DNA from: Pseudeuparius sepicola
Taxonomy: Eukaryota > Arthropoda > Insecta > Coleoptera > Anthribidae
NCBI GenBank assembly: GCA_963920635.1
Contig: OY987299.1
Location: 69,546,692 to 69,610,691 of the forward strand
Reading direction: 5' to 3'
DNA length: 64,000 nt
Shown: positions 56,215-64,000 of the stretch, one piece after another
How the letters are laid out: each line of letters opens with the position of its first letter
How positions within the stretch are numbered: the stretch's first letter is position 1
Program-made: the position numbers and the translations under genes
The notes under the pieces: generated by a model
What the model was told of the DNA's origin: nothing
Databases searched by the model: none
Seen by the model: only the letters and a program-made list of their open reading frames with translations

Positions 56215-57788
56215 AGGCTACGGTACTTATCAAATCTGTCTGAAGTGCCCGACTCAATTCAGGACATACGTCGCTCGATTAGCTATGCCTATCCTTTTCC
56301 TTCCTCTAGTCCCCACGAATCCCCATTCCAGCCTGCCCCTTCACACTGCTACGACTGAGGCGGCCGGCCCTGGGTACTACACTGAGAAAAATCTGTTACT
56401 TTGTAAAAAAAAACCTGTTTAATTCAATATGAGATATTATTCCTCAAACTCAAGCAGAAGCTTTTTTGTAACTAACAATAATCAATTCAATTACAATTGA
56501 TATTGAATTCGAATGAACAATTTAAATGTAATATTTAATTTCAATCAATATCATGTTCTGGAATTGATTCTATAATACTTCTTTTCTAAGCACATTCTTT
56601 TGTCAGAACAACATAACGTTTCATTTGAGGCCTCATGTTGTTGAATTCAATAGGGGTACATTTAACTGTTCATTATACTGAAATTACAACTACTGTCATT
56701 GCATTTTTGTTGGATTTGTAATAATTGTAGGTACTAATATCAATTATTGCCTGAATAATAAGCAAATGATGTGTAAAATGCAAATCAAGCTGCTAGTGTA
56801 GCAACTTATAATTGACAAAACAAAAATGATGCAGATGAGATCGATATAACATTTAATTTTAGTGAATACTGGTTCTAGTAACCCCCAGTTTGTTAATAGC
56901 TCTTCTATTGCCATTCACTTTCACAGTGTTCATTATGACTACGAACGATAATATAGAGTGTAGGGCTGATTCAAAACCTTAACTGAGAAATTTTCGATCT
57001 TTCGTTTTGGCACAGATAACCCAACCTTATCTGTGGTTTTGGTAAATTGCTCAGTCAAGGTCATAGCTTTTTTTACCAACGTGTTTGTAATAGGAGATTT
57101 AGTTCAGTCGAGTAAAAAGTACTTGATTCAATCTAACTATGTATTTGACATGAATTCTAATAATTCTAGTAATTTCTCGAATATCATAAAAATTTAAAAA
57201 CATGATTTACTGATTATATTGATGAATATAAAAGTTGCACTTAAGAAAAAATGAGGTTTTATTAAATCATGATTATACCTTCTTATTGCAAGAATTGTTT
57301 TGTTCATCCTTCATCCAATGAATTATAATGTTTTTTCAGTTGCTTCTGGGGTACTCTTATATAGTTTGGAGTAGTCCGAGGGTGGGAATTATTATTATTA
57401 TTTAAATAAAATAAATTTAATTGTTTAAATAAAACATGAGACATTTTAAATCCGAGGCTATGCTTTCATTGTAGTAGGTATGCTAATTTTAGTATCGAAG
57501 CATTGAGTAAAGGAATAATAGGGGAAGAGGAATTGCTCCAATGTTGTGAGTTGCTAACAGGTAAATTTGTAGAAAACAAGGATCGCCCTCTAGTAGCCCG
57601 CAAATTTACTAAAATATCAGACTCATCCCTCGCGCCATCTAGTTTGCTGCAAAATTATTAAAAATCGATCGTTCCGTCCAATACGGCATAATATTTTCCT
57701 GCAGATCCCTCTTTCGCGTAACGCTGGACGTTGCCGGATCGCTCGCTCTCACCAAATGTATTTTAGAAGGAATGCGCATTTGCTGGAT
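56215..57788. other. Non-coding stretch
   Basis: No gene is seen. An ATT repeat with the 50-bp flank shared with 48041-48090 lies at 57340-57402. Two candidate CTCF-like motifs are at 57583 and 57632. Confidence 0.5.
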
Positions 57789-59066
57789 CAGGGCCGGCTC
57801 AAGCTTCTGCGGGACTAGGTGCCGCTTGAGAATGCGGGGCGCCGACAACCGAAAAATAATAGATAGTTTGAGCTCCGCTCAGCGTATATTCTCTGTGGTT
57901 TCGAGCTATTATATTACAAGTACATTTTTGAGAATGGCGTGTGACGTCCCAACTCTGTTGAATTTATCTTTTCCAAATTAAGTTCCTATGGTTACCCCAC
58001 TGGATTGGTAGCTATATTTTTTTGTTAAATTTTTTCTTTCTGATAAATTTTTCTAGTCCTTATATGGTTTGCAATAGTTATTGACATTTTAATATAGAAA
58101 TTATTCAACTTTTTCATTCTCAAAACTTGAACACTTTGTAGATAAGAGGTGAGCTAAACATAAAGGAAAGTTGCTCAGAATTAAAAAGTATGGTTGTAAG
58201 TATATCAAATTTGCAAACTGTTAGCATTGAGTAAATTTACTCAATGCTGTTAGTCAACTTATTGTTGTTTTTGTTATATGATAATAAGTAAATATTTTGT
58301 TCGAATGGAACGGAACCAATGAATGAAGAAGGAAGACTTTTACAAGGAGGGTTAATATTAATATATCATTTTAGTGTTGTAAATAAGTGTAGATAAGCAA
58401 TATTTCGTTAAAAATTTATCTTAAATTTGATACCTACTGTTCTGTTTACTGTTCTGGTACGATAGGTGTAAAAGACAAACAAATTTCGAGTTGAAACTTG
58501 AGCTTTGGCGGATCAGCCTTACTTGATTAGCAAGTAATTTGCACCATATTATTTATATATTTTAAAAATAAAGCAGGCCTTGACAGGGGCAATTTATTCA
58601 TTTTCAGTTCAGGTACCTATACTACCTTTTCCCCAAGATATATCGTAAAATTTTATTAAAAAAATTGTTCAGAATGCAATTATATCTCAAAACGCTGTAT
58701 GTTGTTGGTGGTAGCGTGTGTGACAAATGTTTTCTGACCTCAAAACCTACACTTTCCTATAAGAAAATATGAGAGCTAAAAAGTTCGCTTATTCCATCTT
58801 TTTATGTCTATCTTTCCCGGACTACTACTAGGATTTGGTTTAGAGAAAAATATATTCAGCAAGTTGTGTAATGGCTCAAATAATTCCTTCACCAATGCCA
58901 CGATGCCAATAAATTAGTAAAAAAGTGCTGTCGATATCCTAAAAATAGACAGTGTCCTAAAATTTGGATCATCCTGTACGGGACTAGGAGGCGCGGGGCC
59001 AGTGAAAACGTGGAGCCGAGGGCTGAGTTTGCCGCATCGTTTCACACGCGCCTAGAGCCGACCCTG
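57789..59066. mobile_element. hAT-like non-autonomous remnant
   Basis: The ends CAGGGCCGGCTC (57789) and GAGCCGACCCTG (ending 59066) are imperfect inverted repeats of hAT type. A clear 8-bp target duplication is not visible, and no transposase is encoded. The tag GGGACTAGG occurs near both ends in direct orientation. Confidence 0.5.
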
Positions 59067-60048
59067 GCCTGGCGAAGATTCTTCCTTTATTAGACGCACA
59101 CGCGTTTTACGTTGGGCGTTGGGCGTTCCTTCAACTGACATTGAGGGATAAGTGTTTTCTTACCTGCGTAATTTCTTCCGATGCAACGTTATAATATGCA
59201 AAATTTATAAATAGAAGCTGCGGTAATAGTACATGCGCTTGGAACTGAAATTATCGAAAATAATGTCATCACCAAAAAATAAAAAATTAATACAAATAAT
59301 AATTAAAATATTTTAATATGTTTTTGTAATACTTTGTATGGAGATTAAATAGTAACTTATTACCTGCCACTATAGTTGCAATAATTTTTTGTCTTCAGGT
59401 GAAAAAAATCGAAATAAATCAAAATAATTTTGAACAACTTTTCCTAATAACTTTTTGGGTTAATTATTTCTATGTCAATCTTATTTTAAGAAGAAGCAAC
59501 ATTTTTATCGAGAGTAACTTTTTCGATAAAACAAAAAATTAACTTTTTCCTATTGGACACCATAAACAATATAGATATATCGATGTTTGTTTATTAGAAC
59601 GCCCTATACATTTTTCTATTTTTGTAATTTACGTATTTTTGCGATTCCAACGATATACGTTGTTTGGTCCAGCTGTTGGAAGATATTCTACCTTGAAACT
59701 TTGAATTTTGCACCACATCAAGTCCATTATTTGGAAAATGAAACCTTTGCGGAAAATATCACAACTGACGATGAGCACTCTAACTAAAATAGAATTAAAA
59801 TAATACTTAATTATTGGAAAATTTTGTTCAATTCTATGTTCTATGGCACAAAAATTGCAAACTACAAAACAGACAAGAAAAAGCGTTATATTGACTGTTA
59901 AGGACACATTGTTTTGTTTTAAGCCAGCTGAGAATGCCACCGAAAAATAATTATTAATATTTAAAAAACTGCCAGAGGGATAATACGCACCAAGTATTAT
60001 ATTGGCGAAATAAGCCCTTTTTGAGCACTTCCAGATGAACCTACAATA
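59067..60048. other. Non-coding stretch
   Basis: Only short unrelated frames occur; the 144-codon minus-strand frame at 59629-60063 is AT-rich with no recognisable family. Confidence 0.5.
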
Positions 60049-60313
60049 TACGGGGTATTCCATTAAAATAAAATTAAGTTTGCCACACTATACCTATAAT
60101 AATCCATTTCAAATTAGGATTAAACAACTTCAAATTGAGAATAGTCAACTTCAAATTGGGATTAATCAATTTCAAATTGGGAATAGACAACTTCAAATTG
60201 GGAATAGTCAATATCAAATTGAGAATAAACAATTTCAAATTGGGAATATTCAATATATTAAATTGAAAATCAACAACTTCATATTAAACAATATTTTAAT
60301 TACTTATATCTAA
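60035..60313 (+). other. Open frame over the left 21-bp array (heptad repeat)
   Basis: Because the unit is 21 bp, the array stays open as a seven-residue repeat of the type QLQIGNS (QLQIENS, QLQIGIN, QFQIGNR and so on). This is probably a by-product of the repeat; I find no evidence that it is a gene. Confidence 0.25.
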
Positions 60314-61579
60314 ATAAACACACAATATGTGCCTACTTATTGAATTTAAAATATAATATTTTTGCAATACAGTGTGGTCATTTAAGTGTGCAACATATGG
60401 GATTTTTTTTATTAATTGGCACAACGAAAATACAAATACTCCCGAAAGTTGGTACATGTTCGATAATTATTATACTAGGCGCACTTAGAATGGTTGCAAG
60501 TCAAACAGCGTACAGGTAGGTCAAAAAATACAAAAGTTGTACAAGACTAAAGTACCCTTATTTCAGAAAATTTAGCAAAATGTTATTGAGAAAAGTTGTC
60601 TATATAGAATTAAAAGTTAAAAGCCTAGAAGAAAAAAGTAAATTTTTGTGAAAAACATTCATAATTTTTAAAAAAAATTGTCTTAATATTCACCCTAGAC
60701 AATTTCACAAATCAATCAAAATTAAATCAATTTCGCATAACTTTGTTCAAATTCAAGCATACATATTTGTAAAATTTACTTAGATTTTTATTTTTTTAGG
60801 GAATCACAAATTTCATGCTTGTTGCAACGATATTAAACAAAACTTTAAAATTTCGCAAAAATTCTTCGGAACAAGGTAAAACATTAGTAATGATAATTTG
60901 CATATTAAAAAACACTCATTTAAGGTGCAGAATTTTTATTTTAATTGTTTATTAAGAACTGGAAATTAATTATCGACGAAAAATTTTTTTGTTCTTAGGT
61001 GGCTATGTTTTGGTATTTAGGCATAGCTTTCAATTCTATATAAACCACTTTTCTAAATAACCTTTTGCCGAATTTTTTGAAATAAGGGTACTTTACTCTC
61101 GTACAATTTTCGGCAATGTCTGTATTTGGGTTGTACAATTAATTAAAAAAAAGTCCAATATGTTGCACACTTATATTTAATCTTTGTGAGTTAATTTGTT
61201 ATTTAGGTTATTTTGCACTACTTATATTTTCTAATTTCTATAAGCTAACTTTAGTTTGCGATAAATGATTTGGTCTTTGTCTTCTTTCTAAGATTTCTGG
61301 CCAAGTCTTTTTGAACCTTACCAGGCGGTCGAAATTTTGCTTAATATTATAAACTTTAGTTAACAAATTGAGTTGTTCTTGTTGATAAGTATTTTTATTT
61401 CATGAAGTTATTGATTTTCAATTTAATATTGAATATTCCCAATTTGAAATTGTTTATTCTCAATTTGATATTGACTATTCCCAATTTGAAGTTGTCTATT
61501 CCCAATTTGAAATTGATTAATCCCAATTTGAAGTTGTTTATTCCCAATTTGAAGTTGAAAAGGTATAGAACGCTCTGTA
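60049..61579. mobile_element. Foldback element FB4 with inverted arrays of a 21-bp repeat
   Basis: Near the left end (about 60107-60280) lie eight tandem units of about 21 bp of the form ACTTCAAATTGGGAATAGTCA; the reverse complement of this array lies at about 61405-61555. The outer edges TACGGGGTATTCC and GTATAGAACGCTCTGTA are poorly matched. Between the arrays lies another palindromic element (about 60368-61180). Inverted ends made of short tandem repeats are the hallmark of Drosophila FB-type elements. Confidence 0.75.
60368..61180. mobile_element. Palindromic element inside FB4
   Basis: It begins TACAGTGTGGTCATTTAAG; the inverted counterpart CCAATATGTTGCACACTTAT lies at about 61155-61175, and further pairing includes AAGTACCCTTATTTCA (60550) against TGAAATAAGGGTACTTT (61078). 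The right terminus is diverged. Confidence 0.65.
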
Positions 61580-64000
61580 TAATTTTTTACATAATGGCTA
61601 AAAAGTGCACATTTTTACCTAAAACTTTTTTGACGTTTTTCTATGTCAAACAATAAAAAAATGGGCCAAAAAACAACCCTGCACAGTGTACACCCTGTAC
61701 ATACCGTTAATTATAGCGTTTCACGACCAATTATTTATCGGTGCATATTTTCCAAAAAAAAAACGTGCTTTTACATAAATAGCATTTATTTTTGTTGTCA
61801 TTAGGTAATTTTGTTTTGCAATCTTATATTTTTCGACATAATGTGCATAGGGGATACAAAACGATTAGCGCGGACCCTGCTCTTACCCTAGAAAATGTCT
61901 ATCTTTCCTCCCTCATTTTTTTATGTGGAAAAATAAAATAATATAGGTAGGTACCAAATAAAAAATAAAATAGTAATTACGACAAAAATAAATAGTAATA
62001 ATTATTCCTAATATCACCGACCTATTATAAGAATATAGCTTCTCGCCAATGACGCTAATATAGGTAAGTCTGTGCTGCCTGTGCCGCTAATACGAGTATA
62101 TAAAACAAAAATGCAGTGGGAACCCGCCAGAGGATTCGCCAGTTCAAAGCACATTGCTATAAAATTTGTCCAAATTGGCGTTCGAAGGAGACTATTCGCT
62201 TCGCATTTGTTTTTTTGGGTCAAGGTCAAAGCACACCGCACCCGTCATTATAGCGAATGAATGCAACGTGTGTCTGGTAGGTTCTTGTCCAAGAAACATT
62301 TACCTACCGTGAATTAGATGGCGCGCAAGGCAACATCGATCTCCAGGCAGTGGTAGATACGTTCAAGCAGTTTTAAAAACATTTTTAATTTGTGGTGAAT
62401 GCTCTGGGTTAAATTCCCCGGCACGTCAAAAAGCAAGGTGTTACAGATCCGGCCATTTGCTCGATTCCTCTTATTATTCCTTTACTCAATGATCGAAGTG
62501 ACAATACGTCTTTTTTACGAAAATTTAAACTATTTGAAACTTATTAGTTCATCTGCAATTACGTCAAAGTAATGAAAAAGTGACTATACACAAACTTACT
62601 AAAATCACAACAGTATTTTTTTCTGTGTAGCTAATATGAAATAATAAAGTCGGGGGCCGGCCGCCAGCGGGTCACGTCACACGTGTCTCGCCGATGCGGA
62701 TCAAGAAGAGCGAATATATATCGGCGGTGTCTTGTTTGCTTTATTGCAAAAATTATATTTTTTGGGGTTATTCAGGGCGTTCACTTTTCGTTGGCAACAC
62801 ACTGAATAGCTTTTTGACGTCCAGGCAATTTTACTATTATTTCACAGGTGTTAAATAATTTTCATATCAGCAAAGGTGCATATTATCAAGGGTTCGTGTA
62901 TAAAAAACTTCTGTAATTGCTCAATTATAAAATCTAAATTAACGATTCGATTACCCAATTCTTCTTGAACTACATTAGGGCCAATTGAAAATCTATCAAT
63001 ATTTGATTGGATAATATTGTACTGCATAATAGTGTTGCTACGACTAGAAAAGCGTCTAAAGTCTACTTCTATAAAATGTTTTATATAGTATTCCATATTT
63101 ATATTTGTGTAATAATAAATAAATCTAATTGAGAACTTTCTACCCTGTAAGAGTTCATTTTAGAGGGATTGGAAGTGAATAGGCTCTATTATATCACAAC
63201 TATTACTTGTTTATTTAAAACAGTAAGCGGTTTCCTTAATCTATAAAATTGCATCATCACGGACTACAATATAAGGTTTAAAAAAGTAAATAAATAAAGG
63301 ATAATCACTTATAGTCCAAGAGCTTGCAGGAAATTTGGATTAGATATTCGAAAAAAGATGATAATGATGTAATGTTTTTAATTGTTTCAACATTGACTTG
63401 TGGCTAAATGTATATATTTAAAATGTATAATGGCTAGGTAAGTAAAGGTTTTTTTATTTATTTATACATATACCTACTACCAGCCCTGAGGATGTAAGTA
63501 AATTTATAGAGTTACGAAACCGGTCTCCGTTTTTAAATAAAGTAATAGTTGTGAGATAATAGGAGCTATTAATTTCTAATCCCTTGCAAATAAATGTTCC
63601 ATTCAAAGCCCTATTTTTCCCAGAAGGTTTTTTTCTCAAACCCTATGCACCTGCACTACTAGTTATACCTAAATCCTAATAATAAGTGTGCAAAATATGT
63701 GTTAGTACCCTAGTAGCCCTGTCTCAAATTCTGAGAACCCTATTACAAGAATAAAAGCACACAACACAAGCCCACAAATTAGGTACTCCTATTGGTTTCA
63801 CTGTGACTGTTACGACATCATCATCGAACATTAGGTATTCTTACCCTGACTGCAAGTTCAATTTCAGAACCTTCTGACAAATCTGAATTATCGAATTTCC
63901 TGACTGACTGGAACAATAAAATGTACTATTTTTATTTTGCCTGATTTTCAACTCCAATGACTTGCGAACAATCTTCAAACGAAGAGGTTTCTAAAACTGA
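61580..64000. other. Non-coding stretch to the end of the window
   Basis: No gene is recognised. It includes the tag CACCCTGTAC at 61690, a TAGATGGCGC string at 62315, and a CTGAGGA...GAAAC motif at 63486-63520 reminiscent of the repeat motif of Penelope-like elements. Confidence 0.5.

Noticed and set aside
59629..60063. 144-codon minus-strand frame
   Set aside because: No motif, AT-driven composition, and it overlaps the start of the FB4 element.
60107..60280. CRISPR-like regular repeats
   Set aside because: The units are contiguous without spacers and the DNA is eukaryotic; this is a minisatellite in inverted copies.

Overview
The window is AT-rich eukaryotic DNA, almost certainly from an insect, and it is dominated by transposable elements. 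The main clues are a spliced exon with a pyrimidine-rich 3' splice site, a Ty3/gypsy LTR retrotransposon, APE-type and R4/Dong-type non-LTR retrotransposons, Tc1/mariner-superfamily elements whose transposases carry a DUF4817-type N-terminus, hAT-like remnants and many palindromic foldback/MITE-type elements. I cannot name the order or species. One scaffold gap of 200 N lies at 37155-37354. I recognise only one piece of a host gene: a terminal exon (7126-7367, +) matching the C-terminal acetyltransferase end of Elongator subunit ELP3. If its earlier exons lie left of the window, positions 1-7125 are intron filled with transposons.

Layout. 1-391: right end of a mariner-like element. 752-5992: a 0.7 kb palindromic element split by a 5'-truncated non-LTR retrotransposon (1106-2987, 10-bp target duplication) and by an apparently intact mariner-superfamily transposon (3121-5774, 665-bp inverted repeats, 361-aa transposase). 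5991-6898: a second palindromic element, sharing its TA with the first and carrying a 68-bp patch copied from the neighbouring transposase gene. 8272-17460: an unknown repeat split by a gypsy retrotransposon (8614-17336, TSD TGCT). The gypsy 5' LTR is itself split by a 2.7 kb TGTAACG...CGTTACA insertion (TSD ATTT) that holds a complete tRNA-Lys(CUU) sequence followed by CCA. 18661-22304: a 3' fragment of a Dong-like element meeting an almost intact CR1/Jockey-type element tail to tail at one TAA microsatellite. 22600-23770: second copy of the unknown repeat.

24-37 kb: palindromic elements, a four-level nest (hAT-like > X1 > Y1 > Z, 28259-31655), a 0.26 kb tandem duplication and a non-autonomous deletion copy of the 3.1 kb transposon (35391-36889). 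37-49 kb: a gene-free stretch with a recurring 15-bp motif (consensus GTYCYCAAAACTGCC) and a perfect 40-bp-stem hairpin, then a near-complete Dong-like element with a 5'-truncated copy directly behind it. 49-52 kb: a ~320-bp unit in tandem and inverted copies between TA microsatellites, then an apparently intact mariner-superfamily element with 370-bp inverted repeats (50179-52117). 53.7-56.2 kb: three minus-strand Dong-like fragments. 57.8-59.1 kb: hAT-like remnant. 60.0-61.6 kb: a foldback element whose inverted ends are arrays of a 21-bp (7-codon) repeat.

The window does not show a gene pathway. It shows a layered record of transposition. The two intact DDE transposases are candidate drivers for the many palindromic elements that start with TACAGGGTG or TACAGTGTG and sit at TA. 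The Dong-like family appears to target TAA microsatellites. The observations I rate highest are the CCA-bearing tRNA inside an LTR-type insertion, the copied transposase patch in the palindromic element, the inverted heptad-repeat arrays, and the perfect hairpin.
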